From Gammaproteobacteria bacterium (lineage in GTDB: Bacteria; Pseudomonadota; Gammaproteobacteria; Xanthomonadales; Xanthomonadaceae), in contig JAUIJO010000051.1 in the NCBI GenBank assembly GCA_030431185.1, positions 1 to 14,862 on the forward strand: a stretch of 14,862 bases of DNA, given 5' to 3'. The translations under genes and the position numbers were made by a program. The notes under the pieces were generated by a model. That model worked only from the letters and a program-made list of their open reading frames with translations. It had not been told where the DNA came from and ran no database searches. This document shows positions 1 to 7,091 of the stretch, in pieces. How positions within the stretch are numbered: the first letter of the stretch is position 1; every line of letters begins with the position of its first letter.

Positions 1-82
1 GGCCGCCGAAGGACACCGCCACCGCGATCAGCACGGCCATCAGGCCGACGTTGGTCTCGACTTTCTCGTGGGAATGGCTCAT
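1..82 (-). CDS. ccoO: Cytochrome c oxidase cbb3-type subunit II, N-terminal fragment (cut by window edge)
   Basis: Only the first 27 codons lie in the window. The protein begins MSHSHEKVETNVGLMAVL and then enters a hydrophobic stretch, matching the start of CcoO, the membrane-anchored mono-haem c subunit that passes electrons to CcoN. The CXXCH haem motif would lie outside the window. The ATG is 10 bases after the ccoN stop. A Shine-Dalgarno-like TGAGGA overlaps that stop codon, which implies translational coupling in a ccoNO operon. The assignment rests on the N-terminal sequence plus the position directly after ccoN. Confidence 0.9.
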   Translation of the reverse strand, partial: MSHSHEKVETNVGLMAVLIAVAVSFGG

Positions 83-92
83 CCGTCGGTCC

Positions 93-1532
93 TCAGGCGG
101 TCGCTTCGGCACGGTCCGGCGGCAGCACCGGCGTGGGCTCGAGCGCGGGTGCGCGCTGCCAGGTCCTGACCACGTTCCAGCCCATCAGCAGCATGCCCGC
201 CAGGACCAGCAGGCCGCCCGCGAGGCGCCCGAGGTAGTACGGGTAGGTCGCGTTGAGGGCCTCCACGAAGCTGTAGGTGAGGGTGCCGTCGTCGTTGGTC
301 GCCCGCCACATGAGCCCCTGCATGACCCCGGCGATCCACATCGAGGCGATGTAGAACACCACGCCGATGGTGTGGATCCAGAAGTGCACGTCGATCGCCT
401 TGACCGAATGCATCTCCTTCTGGCCGAGCAGGCGCGGCAGCATCGAATAGATCGAGCCCAGGGTGATCATCGCCACCCAGCCCAGCGCGCCGGCGTGGAC
501 GTGGCCGATGGTCCAGTCGGTGTAGTGCGAGAGCGAATTGACCGTCTTGATCGACATCATCGGTCCCTCGAAGGTGGCGATCATGTAGAACGAGATCGCG
601 ACGATGAGGAACTTCAGGATCGGGTCGGTGCGCAGCTTGTGCCACGCGCCCGAGAGGGTCATCAGGCCGTTGATCGCGCCGCCCCAGCTCGGCGCCAGCA
701 GCACCAGCGAGAACACCATGCCCACCGACTGCACCCAGTCCGGCAGCGCGGTGTACTGCAGGTGGTGCGGGCCGGCCCACATGTAGATCGCGATCAGCGC
801 CCAGAAGTGCACGATCGACAGCCGGTAGGAATAGACCGGCCGCTGCGCCTGCTTGGGCACGAAGTAGTACATCATCCCGAGGAAGCCGGCGGTCAGGAAG
901 AAGCCCACCGCGTTGTGGCCGTACCACCACTGCGCCATCGCGTCGACCGCGCCGGTGTAGAGCGAGTACGACTTGCCCAGGGTCACCGGGATGGCCATGT
1001 TGTTGACGATGTGCAGCAACGCGATGGTCAGGATGAAGGCGCCGTAGAACCAGTTGGCGACATAGATGTGCTTGACCCGGCGCTTGGCGATGGTGCCGAA
1101 GAAGACCACCGCGTAGGCCACCCAGACCGCGGTGATCAGCAGGTCGATCGGCCATTCCAGCTCCGCGTACTCCTTGCCCTGGGTCAGGCCCATCGGCAGG
1201 GTGATCGCGGCGAGCACGATCACCGCCTGCCAGCCCCACATCACGAAGGCCGCCAGCCGGTCGGAGAACAGGCGCACGTGGCAGGTCCGCTGCACCACGT
1301 GGAAGCTGGTGGCCATCAGCGCGCTGCCGCCGAAGGCGAAGATCACCGCGTTGGTGTGCAGGGGCCGCAGGCGGCCATAGCTGAGCCAGGGGAGGTCGAA
1401 ATTCAGCGCCGGCCAGTACAGCTGGGCGGCGATGAACACCCCCACCCCCATGCCGACGATGCCCCAGATGACGGTCGCGGCCACGAACTGGCGCACCACC
1501 TTGTCGTTATAGGTTTCCACCGACGTTTGCAT
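93..1532 (-). CDS. ccoN: Cytochrome c oxidase cbb3-type subunit I (CcoN)
   Basis: Catalytic subunit of the high-affinity cbb3 terminal oxidase in the inner membrane, reducing O2 to water with proton pumping. The 479-residue protein is full length and strongly hydrophobic, with about twelve membrane segments. The expected metal ligands are present by position against the well-studied Pseudomonas stutzeri enzyme: His59 and His346 (low-spin haem b), His344 (haem b3), His206, His256 and His257 (CuB), Tyr250 (the cross-linked tyrosine) and Glu322. Motifs include YGHNAVGFF, GPHHLQY and DWTIGHVHAG. I chose the ATG at 1532 because GGGGA precedes it at good spacing; an in-frame TTG at 1547 would add five residues. 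A FNR-type box lies upstream and ccoO follows. Confidence 0.97.
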   Translation of the reverse strand: MQTSVETYNDKVVRQFVAATVIWGIVGMGVGVFIAAQLYWPALNFDLPWLSYGRLRPLHTNAVIFAFGGSALMATSFHVVQRTCHVRLFSDRLAAFVMWGWQAVIVLAAITLPMGLTQGKEYAELEWPIDLLITAVWVAYAVVFFGTIAKRRVKHIYVANWFYGAFILTIALLHIVNNMAIPVTLGKSYSLYTGAVDAMAQWWYGHNAVGFFLTAGFLGMMYYFVPKQAQRPVYSYRLSIVHFWALIAIYMWAGPHHLQYTALPDWVQSVGMVFSLVLLAPSWGGAINGLMTLSGAWHKLRTDPILKFLIVAISFYMIATFEGPMMSIKTVNSLSHYTDWTIGHVHAGALGWVAMITLGSIYSMLPRLLGQKEMHSVKAIDVHFWIHTIGVVFYIASMWIAGVMQGLMWRATNDDGTLTYSFVEALNATYPYYLGRLAGGLLVLAGMLLMGWNVVRTWQRAPALEPTPVLPPDRAEATA

Positions 1533-1651
1533 CCGCACGTTCCCCAAGCCAGGCGAGTCCAGGCGACTCCTTCCGGTCGGCCGGGCGTCCCTGGCGGCTC
1601 CCTCGCAGGACGACTCCCGGACCGCGCGTCCACCGGACCGTGTCGCCTGTC

Positions 1652-1693
1652 AGCTTAGATGCCGCCGCCCCTGCCGCGTTTGACATGGATCAA
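1652..1693 (-). promoter_or_regulatory. FNR/ANR-type box with matching -10 element upstream of ccoN
   Basis: On the minus strand the site reads TTGAT-CCAT-GTCAA (1693 down to 1680), one base from the FNR/ANR consensus TTGAT-N4-ATCAA and equal to the Anr/Dnr variant. Its centre is 1686.5. A start site 41.5 bases downstream would be at 1645, and the hexamer at -12 to -7 (1657-1652) is TAAGCT, keeping the TA...T of a -10 element. This is the class II geometry used by FNR activators. cbb3 operons are classic FNR/ANR targets. It implies a leader of about 113 bases before the ccoN ATG. The start site is predicted, not observed. Confidence 0.75.
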
Positions 1694-1786
1694 ACCGGCC
1701 CGGAAAGTCGCTCCCGCGCCGTGGGGCCAGCCTGCCGGACGGGATCTTAGGAATACGTGAAGATGAATCAGGCGTGATGGACGCGC

Positions 1787-2986
1787 TCAGCCCGGAGACG
1801 CGGGTGCCGGCGGCGGCGTGAGCTCCAGCAGGCGCGCGCCGTCGCCGTCTTCCAGCAGCCACAGATGGCCCTGCGGGCCCTGTTCGATCTCGCGCATGCG
1901 GTGGCCCATGTCGAAGCGCTCGACTTCGCGGGCGCCGCCCTCGCCGTCGAACGCGACCCGGACCAGCGACTGCGACGACAGCCCGGTGATCAGCGCGTTG
2001 CCCTTCCAGTCCGGGAACGCGTCCCCGCTGTAGATCACCAGGCTGGAGGGTGAGATCACCGGCGTCCAGGTGATCACCGGCGCGTTGAACTGGGGCTGGG
2101 TGTCGTGGTCGGGGATGGGACGGCCGTCGTAGTGGTCGCCATTTGACACGATGGGATAGCCGTAATTGGCGCCACGCTCGATGCGGTTGAGCTCGTCGCC
2201 GCCCTTGGGCCCCATCTCGTGGTTCCACAGCTGCCCCTCCGCGTCGAAGGCGAGGCCCAGGACGTTGCGGTGCCCCAGCGACCAGACCTGCGCAGCCACC
2301 TCACCCTGGTCGGGGAAGGGATTGTCGTCGGGCACGCTGCCGTCATCGTCCAGGCGCAGGATCTTGCCCAGGTTGCTGGCCATGTCCTGCGCGGGATCGA
2401 ATTTCTGCCGTTCGCCCGAGCTGATCCACAGGTGTCCCTCCGGACCGAACGCCAGTCGGTGGCTGTAGTGGCCCTGGCCGGTGACCTTGGGCACCTGCCG
2501 CCAGATGACCTCCAGCCCGTCCAGGCGGCCGCCCCCTTCGTTGTCGAGGATCAGGCGCGCGCGCGCCACCGCGGCGCCGCGGGTATCGCCGTCGCCCGGC
2601 TCGGCATAACTGATGTACACCAGGCCGTTGTCCTTGAACCGCGGATGGACGATGACGTCGCCCAGCCCTCCTTGGCCGCCGTAGGCGACTTCGGGCACGC
2701 CGCTGATCTCGCCCAGGGTGCCGGCGGCGTGGCTGCCGTCGGCGGCGGCCTCGAGCGCGAGCAGTTTCAGGTGTCCCTTCTTCTCGGTGACCAGCAGCCG
2801 GCCATCGGGCAGGAACGTCATCGCCCAGGGCTCGTCGAACGTCGCCACGTCATGGCTCGCGAAGGGGCCATCCTGCGCGGGCGCCGGGGCCCGCGCGGTC
2901 GTCGCGGCCGTGACGTCGCCATTGCGGGACCCGCAGGCAGCCAGCAGGACGGCGAGGCAGGCGGGGGCGAGCGGGCGAAAGGTCAT
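1787..2986 (-). CDS. PQQ-dependent sugar dehydrogenase, lipoprotein (soluble aldose dehydrogenase/YliI family)
   Basis: Predicted periplasmic quinoprotein oxidising the C1 of aldoses with PQQ as cofactor. The 399-residue precursor starts with a lipoprotein signal (lipobox LAAC, Cys18), then a low-complexity linker to about residue 40, then a six-bladed propeller of the glucose/sorbosone dehydrogenase family. Family signatures visible are YGGQGGLGDVIVHPRF (102-117), GHYSHRLAFGPEGHLW (172-187), SLGHRNVLGLAFD (236-248), MGPKGGDELN (258-267) and GANYGYP (272-278). His173 is the likely catalytic base by analogy with soluble glucose dehydrogenase. The start is the ATG after GGAG at 2986; a longer reading frame upstream lacks signal-peptide logic. 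No PQQ biosynthesis gene is in the window, so cofactor supply is unknown. The exact sugar cannot be told. Confidence 0.9.
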   Translation of the reverse strand: MTFRPLAPACLAVLLAACGSRNGDVTAATTARAPAPAQDGPFASHDVATFDEPWAMTFLPDGRLLVTEKKGHLKLLALEAAADGSHAAGTLGEISGVPEVAYGGQGGLGDVIVHPRFKDNGLVYISYAEPGDGDTRGAAVARARLILDNEGGGRLDGLEVIWRQVPKVTGQGHYSHRLAFGPEGHLWISSGERQKFDPAQDMASNLGKILRLDDDGSVPDDNPFPDQGEVAAQVWSLGHRNVLGLAFDAEGQLWNHEMGPKGGDELNRIERGANYGYPIVSNGDHYDGRPIPDHDTQPQFNAPVITWTPVISPSSLVIYSGDAFPDWKGNALITGLSSQSLVRVAFDGEGGAREVERFDMGHRMREIEQGPQGHLWLLEDGDGARLLELTPPPAPASPG

Positions 2987-3127
2987 GTGGAGCTCCGGTG
3001 GCATGTGGCGCCGCAGGCGGCAGGTCGTGGGTCGATTCTCGCATCCATGGCCGGGCTTGCAATCGACACCCGGCGTTCGCCGCCCGCATGGCATCCTTCG
3101 GCCCCCCCCAGTCGAGAGGATCGCCCC

Positions 3128-3316
3128 ATGCTGCCCAGCGCCGACGTCCACTGCCCGTACTGCGGCGAACCCCTCGAACTGCTGGTCGATGCCGAGGCGG
3201 GCACGCAGCGCTACATCGAGGACTGCCAGGTCTGTTGCCGGCCGATCAACGTGACCGTGACCGTCGACGAAAGCGGCGAGATGCACGTCGCCGTCGCCGC
3301 AGAAGACGAGGCCTGA
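3128..3316 (+). CDS. CPXCG motif-containing cysteine-rich small protein
   Basis: A 62-residue cytosolic protein with Cys9-Pro-Tyr-Cys12-Gly near the N-terminus and Cys33-Gln-Val-Cys36-Cys37 in the middle, then a C-terminal beta-like, acidic tail ending AAEDEA. The two CxxC knuckles suggest a single zinc ribbon; this matches the short CPXCG cysteine-rich family found widely in gammaproteobacteria, whose function is not known. GAGAGGA lies eight bases before the ATG. It is divergent from the sugar dehydrogenase with a 141-bp spacer and is followed by a long untranslated stretch, so it is probably its own transcription unit. Confidence 0.88.
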   Translation: MLPSADVHCPYCGEPLELLVDAEAGTQRYIEDCQVCCRPINVTVTVDESGEMHVAVAAEDEA

Positions 3317-3588
3317 CCGACCCGCGAGGTTAATGTTGTGTTGCATTCATCGGCGCATCCGGCGCGAAACCGGCGCGCAATCACGCATTGCGCCCGCACG
3401 ATGTCACGTTGCGGGCCGGCGCTAGCGCGGCTTCCGTCCGAACGGGTTAAACACTTGTGGTGAAGCGCTTCGCGAGGGTCTCTGCATTCATCCACGGGGG
3501 GGCAGTGTGTGGGTCGTACGGTCGACATGCGAAACACGAAAACAACAATGACCGTGCGGTTCATTCCATATCCCCCAGGAGGAACACC
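3317..3588. other. Intergenic region upstream of the EF-hand gene
   Basis: This 272-bp stretch has no convincing reading frame. It is locally richer in A/T than its neighbours, especially 3430-3590, as expected of a promoter region for the gene at 3589. It contains the inverted repeat at 3375-3393 and a short palindrome GAAGCGCTTC at 3464-3473. I could not choose a -35/-10 pair with confidence. Confidence 0.5.
3375..3393. terminator. Inverted repeat (possible terminator of the CPXCG gene, or operator)
   Basis: GCGCAAT (3375-3381) and ATTGCGC (3387-3393) form a perfect 7-bp inverted repeat around CACGC. It lies about 60 bases after the CPXCG stop. No T-run follows, so termination is uncertain; a protein-binding dyad is the alternative. 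Confidence 0.3.
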
Positions 3589-3930
3589 ATGAACACGTCC
3601 AACCGCAAGCCGCTGATCATCGCCCTGGCCCTGACGGCCGCCATGTCCAGCTCGCTGGCCTTCGCGCAGGAGCAGGATGCGACGGCCGCCGAGGCCACGC
3701 AGCAGGCCGAGACCGCGACCATGAACGACGCCGAGGCACCCCGTAAGAGCTGGGCCGACATCGACGTCAACCAGGATGGCTCGGTGAGCAAGGACGAAGC
3801 CGCGTCCGTGCCGGCCCTGAGCCAGGTGTTCGACGAGGCCGACGCCGACGCCGACGGCAGCCTGACCGCCGACGAGTACAAGGCCTACGTGGCCAAGGCC
3901 CAGGGCGGCGCGGCCGACCCGGCCCAGTAA
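3589..3930 (+). CDS. Secreted EF-hand domain protein
   Basis: A 113-residue protein with a clear Sec signal peptide (cleavage likely after AFA, residue 26), an acidic Ala/Glu/Thr-rich linker, and two canonical calcium-binding EF-hand loops. Loop 1 is residues 59-70 (D59, N61, D63, G64, S65, E70) and loop 2 is residues 85-96 (D85, D87, D89, G90, S91, E96). All coordinating positions are intact, so calcium binding in the periplasm or outside the cell is likely. A strong AGGAGG precedes the ATG at 3589; an in-frame GTG at 3457 would bury the signal peptide and is rejected. Terminator-like hairpins follow. Short EF-hand proteins of this type are common in Xanthomonadaceae; the physiological role is unknown. 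Confidence 0.9.
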   Translation: MNTSNRKPLIIALALTAAMSSSLAFAQEQDATAAEATQQAETATMNDAEAPRKSWADIDVNQDGSVSKDEAASVPALSQVFDEADADADGSLTADEYKAYVAKAQGGAADPAQ

Positions 3931-3968
3931 ACCCCGCAACACGGCCTGGGACGAGCAGGCCGGCAGCA

Positions 3969-3990
3969 TGCAGGCCCTCCATGGCCTGCA
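3969..3990 (+). terminator. Hairpin downstream of EF-hand gene
   Basis: TGCAGGCC (3969-3976) pairs perfectly with GGCCTGCA (3983-3990) around a six-base loop, 38 bases after the stop codon. No T-run follows. It may stabilise the transcript 3' end or assist the stronger hairpin at 4032. Confidence 0.35.
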
Positions 3991-4031
3991 GTCGCGTCCA
4001 TACCCCTGTTCTCCCCTGACAGGACGCGACC

Positions 4032-4058
4032 GGAAGGGCGGCCCCGTGCCGCCCTTCC
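4032..4058 (+). terminator. Rho-independent-type terminator of the EF-hand gene
   Basis: GGAAGGGCGGC (4032-4042) and GCCGCCCTTCC (4048-4058) make a perfect 11-bp stem with a five-base loop, followed by the pyrimidine-rich TCCTGTCTGTCC. The uridine tract is weak, but the stem is by far the strongest between this gene and the HAD gene at 4101. Confidence 0.7.
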
Positions 4059-4100
4059 TCCTGTCTGTCCGCGGCGCGATCGCCACGGCATACTGGCGGC

Positions 4101-4832
4101 ATGACGCGCATACGCATGGTCGGCTTCGACGCCGACGACACCTTGTGGCGCAGCGAAGACTACTTCCACGCCGCGCAATCCGAATTCGAGCGCATCGTCG
4201 CGGGCTACGTGGACCTCGACGACGTCGCTGCACGCCTGTACGCCATCGAGAAGGCCAACATCGCCCTGTTCGGCTACGGGGTGAAAGGCATGGCCTTGTC
4301 CATGGTCGAGGCGGCGGTGCAGATCACCGATGCCCGCATCCATGCCCGCGACCTGCATCGCATCGTCGGCCTCGCCAAGGACCTCCTGCAGCATCCGGTC
4401 GAACTGCTGCCGGGCGTGCGCGAGGCCGTCGAAGCGGTGGCCCGCGACTTCGACATCGTCCTGATCACCAAGGGCGACCTGTTCCACCAGGAAAAGAAGG
4501 TCCGCGACTGCGGCCTGGCGGACCTGTTCCGGCGGATCGAGATCGTCAGCGAGAAGGACACCGCGACCTATGCGCGCCTGTTGGAAGAGTTCGACTGCGA
4601 GGCCCGCGAATTCCTGATGGTGGGCAATTCCCTGCGGTCCGACATCGCCCCGGTGCTGGCGCTGGGCGGGTGGGGCATCCACGTGCCCTACCACCTGACC
4701 TGGACCCACGAGACCGAGGCGGACGTGGCCGAAGGCGCACCCCGGCTGCAGGTGGTCGAAAGAGCGGGGCAGGTGCCCGACGCCGTGCGCGCCGCGGCCA
4801 GGGCGGCCTCCGCGACCGCGCGCGCAAGCTGA
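4101..4832 (+). CDS. HAD-superfamily hydrolase
   Basis: A 243-residue cytosolic haloacid dehalogenase-type phosphohydrolase, probably acting on a small phosphorylated metabolite. Motif I is FDADDTLW with nucleophile Asp10 and acid/base Asp12; motif II is LITKGD with Thr123; the motif III lysine is probably Lys152 (VSEKD); motif IV is GNSLRSD with Asp181. A helical cap lies between motifs I and II (about residues 18-100). The C-terminal 30 residues are Ala/Arg-rich and look unstructured. The ATG at 4101 has only a weak upstream purine stretch (TGGCGGC). It stands alone between hairpins. Substrate cannot be inferred. Confidence 0.9.
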   Translation: MTRIRMVGFDADDTLWRSEDYFHAAQSEFERIVAGYVDLDDVAARLYAIEKANIALFGYGVKGMALSMVEAAVQITDARIHARDLHRIVGLAKDLLQHPVELLPGVREAVEAVARDFDIVLITKGDLFHQEKKVRDCGLADLFRRIEIVSEKDTATYARLLEEFDCEAREFLMVGNSLRSDIAPVLALGGWGIHVPYHLTWTHETEADVAEGAPRLQVVERAGQVPDAVRAAARAASATARAS

Positions 4833-4977
4833 ACGCGCCCCTTCGCGCGATCGGATGTCAGCGCTGTCTGACGGTTTCGTTAAAAACGGGTTCATGCAGG
4901 ACATCGCAGGGTGGACCCACGCCCCCCCGCCGATGGTCGCGGGCCGGGGCGCCACCCGAACCACAGGAGCGCGATCC

Positions 4978-5442
4978 ATGAATCCACTGTCCCGATGGCT
5001 TGTTCCCTCCGCCCTGGCCGTGAGCCTGGGCATTGCCTCGCTCCTGCCCACGCCCGCCCGCGCCAGCGACGACCTGGTGCGCGTGCTGGTCGACATCGCC
5101 GACGTGGTCTACCACAGCGGCCAGCCCTACTACCGGTATGGCAACTACGGGCGCTACGACCGCGTGATCGTGGTCCGCGACCCGCGCGGGTATCGTCGCT
5201 ACTACCGCGACGTGCCGCGTTACATGTACCGTCCGGGGCCGCCGCAGCGGGTGGTCTACCGCTATCCGAACGTGCGCTACGACCGCAAGTGCAATCCGCA
5301 TGGGAAGTGCAAGGTGCATTACTACGATCCGCGCCATGACGACCGTCGCCATCGCGCCCGCCACGACCACGACGGGCATCGCTACGACGTGAGCTATCGC
5401 GACCGCGACGACCACCGCCGCGGCCGCGGCCGCGGGCGCTGA
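4978..5442 (+). CDS. Exported Tyr/Arg/His-rich protein of unknown function
   Basis: A 154-residue protein with a Sec signal peptide (cleavage likely after PTPARA, residue 29). The mature part starts with a short amphipathic helix (SDDLVRVLVDIADVVYHSG), followed by about 70 residues very rich in Tyr and Arg with repeated YRY, RYD and RYYR patterns. It has two cysteines, Cys105 and Cys111 (CNPHGKC), and a highly charged His/Asp/Arg tail ending GRGRGR. The basic aromatic composition suggests association with nucleic acid, polysaccharide or metal, but that is a guess. AGGAG precedes the ATG. I do not recognise a named family; similar short Tyr-rich exported proteins occur in Xanthomonadaceae. Confidence 0.8.
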   Translation: MNPLSRWLVPSALAVSLGIASLLPTPARASDDLVRVLVDIADVVYHSGQPYYRYGNYGRYDRVIVVRDPRGYRRYYRDVPRYMYRPGPPQRVVYRYPNVRYDRKCNPHGKCKVHYYDPRHDDRRHRARHDHDGHRYDVSYRDRDDHRRGRGRGR

Positions 5443-5449
5443 GCCGGGT

Positions 5450-5471
5450 GGGCCGTCGCTTGCGGCGGCCC
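5450..5471 (+). terminator. Hairpin after the Tyr/Arg-rich protein gene
   Basis: GGGCCGTCG (5450-5458) pairs with CGGCGGCCC (5463-5471), including one G-T pair, with a four-base loop. It starts eight bases after the stop codon. There is no T-run, so this is a likely but unproven terminator. Confidence 0.45.
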
Positions 5472-5517
5472 TCACGCGTGCTGCACCGTTGCCGGTGATA
5501 GCCTTGCACCGCGGCGG

Positions 5518-5559
5518 CGTGCCGGCCCCAGGGGCCGGCACGCCGGTCCCGGCCCCTGG
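5518..5559 (+). promoter_or_regulatory. Two mutually exclusive hairpins in the leader of the gene at 5578
   Basis: CGTGCCGGCCCC (5518-5529) and GGGGCCGGCACG (5531-5542) form a perfect 12-bp inverted repeat around a single A. The segment 5528-5538 (CCAGGGGCCGG) is also perfectly complementary to 5549-5559 (CCGGCCCCTGG), so the second half of the first hairpin can pair instead with downstream sequence. The block ends 18 bases before the ATG. It could be a terminator of the upstream gene or a leader switch; the sequence alone does not decide. Confidence 0.4.
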
Positions 5560-5577
5560 TTCGCACTGGAGAGCTCC

Positions 5578-6015
5578 ATGTCCCTGCATCGCCTCGCATT
5601 GATCGGCAGCCTCGCCGTCGCCGCCACGTTCGCTTCGCTCCCGGCCAAGGCCGGCGATGTCGATTGCAAGCTGCGCTTCAACCTGGCCGGCTGGTCGGTC
5701 TTCTACAAGACCGCCTCCGGGGGCGGCACCATCACCTGCGACAACGGCCAGAGCATGACGGTCAAGATCGAAACCAAGGGCGGCGGCCTGAGCTTCGGCA
5801 AGTCGAAGATCGAGAACGGCGTGGGTGAGTTTTCCGGCGTGAACGGCATCAACGACCTGCTGGGCACGTATGTCAGCGCGGAAGCGCATGCCGGCGCCGG
5901 CAAGTCGAGCAAGGCGCAGGTCGTCACCAAGGGCGAAGTCTCCCTGGCCCTGGCCGGTACCGGCGACGGCTGGGACATCGGCGTGGCGTTCGGCAAGTTC
6001 GTGATCTCGCGCTGA
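5578..6015 (+). CDS. Exported Gly-rich protein of unknown function
   Basis: A 145-residue protein with a Sec signal peptide (cleavage likely after PAKA, residue 25). The mature part carries two cysteines, Cys30 and Cys54, that could form a disulfide, then alternating beta-like segments rich in Gly, Ser, Lys and Val. The pattern GTITC near residue 50, GTYVSAEAHAG at 96-106 and a C-terminal GDGWDIGVAFGKFVI faintly recalls the DUF992 type of periplasmic beta protein, but I would not assign it without a profile search. GGAGAG precedes the ATG. The next gene starts eight bases after its stop, so the two are probably co-transcribed. Confidence 0.8.
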   Translation: MSLHRLALIGSLAVAATFASLPAKAGDVDCKLRFNLAGWSVFYKTASGGGTITCDNGQSMTVKIETKGGGLSFGKSKIENGVGEFSGVNGINDLLGTYVSAEAHAGAGKSSKAQVVTKGEVSLALAGTGDGWDIGVAFGKFVISR

Positions 6016-6023
6016 GCCCGCCG

Positions 6024-6566
6024 ATGACGGCGCGCCGGCTCGCCCGACGGTTGCCCCGACTGCTGTCGATCCTGCTGCTCGCCACGGCGATCCCGCCGGC
6101 GTGGGCGCAGGACGACTGGAATCCCCGTAGCGGCGACGCCTGGGTCGATGCCTGGCTGGGCGACATGAACCGCTACGGCGCCAGCTACCCCGATGCCTTC
6201 ATCGACGAGATCGTCCGCTACCACGACACGCCCCGCAGCCTCGTGCGCGAGTTGCTGCTCGATCGTGAGTGGGCGCCGGGCGACGTGTATTACGCCTGTG
6301 CCCTGGCCTCCGTGAGCGGACGCCCCTGCCGGCATGTCGCCGACCTGTGGGCGCGCGACCATGCGCAGGGCTGGGGCGCCGTCGCCCACGAGCTGGGCGT
6401 CGATCCCGGCTCGCCCGCCTTCCAGCGCCTCAAGAAAGGCTTCGTGCCGAGCTACGACCGCTGGGGACGCCCGATCCTGGTCGACGAGTCGCTGGCGGGC
6501 GACTATCCCGATCGCAAGCGCATGCCACCGCCACCCGTCGAGGACGGGGCGACGCCCGTGCCATGA
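6024..6566 (+). CDS. Exported protein of unknown function
   Basis: A 180-residue protein with an Arg-rich N-terminus, a hydrophobic core (LLSILLLATAIPPAWA) and a signal peptidase site likely after AWA, residue 28. The mature part is mainly helical and acidic, with WVDAWLGDMNRYG and DAFIDEIVRYHDTP. Two cysteines, Cys92 and Cys102, flank ALASVSGRP and could form a disulfide. The C-terminus is Pro-rich (MPPPPVEDGATPVP). It follows the previous exported protein by only eight bases without a clear Shine-Dalgarno, which suggests coupled translation. A long hairpin follows. I recognise no named family. Confidence 0.8.
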   Translation: MTARRLARRLPRLLSILLLATAIPPAWAQDDWNPRSGDAWVDAWLGDMNRYGASYPDAFIDEIVRYHDTPRSLVRELLLDREWAPGDVYYACALASVSGRPCRHVADLWARDHAQGWGAVAHELGVDPGSPAFQRLKKGFVPSYDRWGRPILVDESLAGDYPDRKRMPPPPVEDGATPVP

Positions 6567-6572
6567 CGCGTG

Positions 6573-6600
6573 GGGGCACCGCGAGGGCTCGCGGTGCCCC
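6573..6600. terminator. Bidirectional hairpin between convergent genes
   Basis: GGGGCACCGCGAG (6573-6585) and CTCGCGGTGCCCC (6588-6600) make a perfect 13-bp inverted repeat. It sits seven bases after the plus-strand stop at 6566 and eight bases beyond the end of the minus-strand lipoprotein gene at 6609. That position suits a shared terminator for both genes. There is no T-run on either side. Confidence 0.65.
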
Positions 6601-6608
6601 GCTGCATA

Positions 6609-7091
6609 TCACTCCGCCAGGGTGCAGACGCCGTTCGCGCGGTTCTTGCCGGTGTAGGACACCGACAGCGTGCCGTCGGTGTTCGTCGACACCGAGATGG
6701 TGACGCCGCTTGCGGCGTCGCTTGCCTCGTAATAGGTCTCGCTGAACGATTTGTACGAGGCTTCGTTTCCATTGACGAAGACCGGGCCGCCGTCGTCGGC
6801 GTGTACCTCGATGTCCCCGGGGCAGGTGGCGTTGAACAGTGAGATCTTCGCCTTCGGCGCGTCGTCCGCGGGTGCCGGGGCGTCGAGCGGTGCATTCGCC
6901 TCCTCCGTCGCTGGCATCGCTTCATCCGGCATCGCGCTGGTGGCGGGCGCCGGCATGGGCTCGGGTTCGGCCGGGGTCGCGGCTTCGGGCGTGGTGTCGG
7001 CAGCGGGCGCCTCAGGCTCCGGCGTTTCGGTCGGGCCACTGCAGGCAGTGGCGACCAGGCAAAGCGGCAACAGCAGGTAGGCAGCTCGCAT
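6609..7091 (-). CDS. Lipoprotein of unknown function with Pro/Ala/Glu-rich spacer
   Basis: A 160-residue lipoprotein: signal MRAAYLLLPLCLVATAC with lipidated Cys17. A spacer of about 60 residues (18-79) is almost entirely Pro, Ala, Glu and Thr. A compact C-terminal domain (about 82-160) is beta-rich with Cys90 and Cys156 near its two ends, likely a disulfide. The spacer probably lets the domain reach away from the membrane. The start at 7091 is set by GGAGA and by the signal peptide; an upstream in-frame start would extend to 7217 and destroy it. The fold of the C-terminal domain is not recognised. Confidence 0.82.
   Translation of the reverse strand: MRAAYLLLPLCLVATACSGPTETPEPEAPAADTTPEAATPAEPEPMPAPATSAMPDEAMPATEEANAPLDAPAPADDAPKAKISLFNATCPGDIEVHADDGGPVFVNGNEASYKSFSETYYEASDAASGVTISVSTNTDGTLSVSYTGKNRANGVCTLAE

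Noticed and set aside
51..1658. A 535-residue plus-strand open frame rich in His, Arg, Asp and Gly
   Set aside because: It is the antisense shadow of ccoN, whose metal ligands and membrane segments are intact on the minus strand. The composition is typical of GC-rich antisense frames.
3031..3067. Inverted repeat GTCGATT...AATCGAC in the divergent region before the sugar dehydrogenase
   Set aside because: Seven-base arms 23 bases apart with no promoter context; may be chance.
2219..3316. A 365-residue plus-strand frame ending in the CPXCG protein
   Set aside because: Only the last 62 codons, after GAGAGGA at 3128, are real. The rest is antisense to the sugar dehydrogenase.
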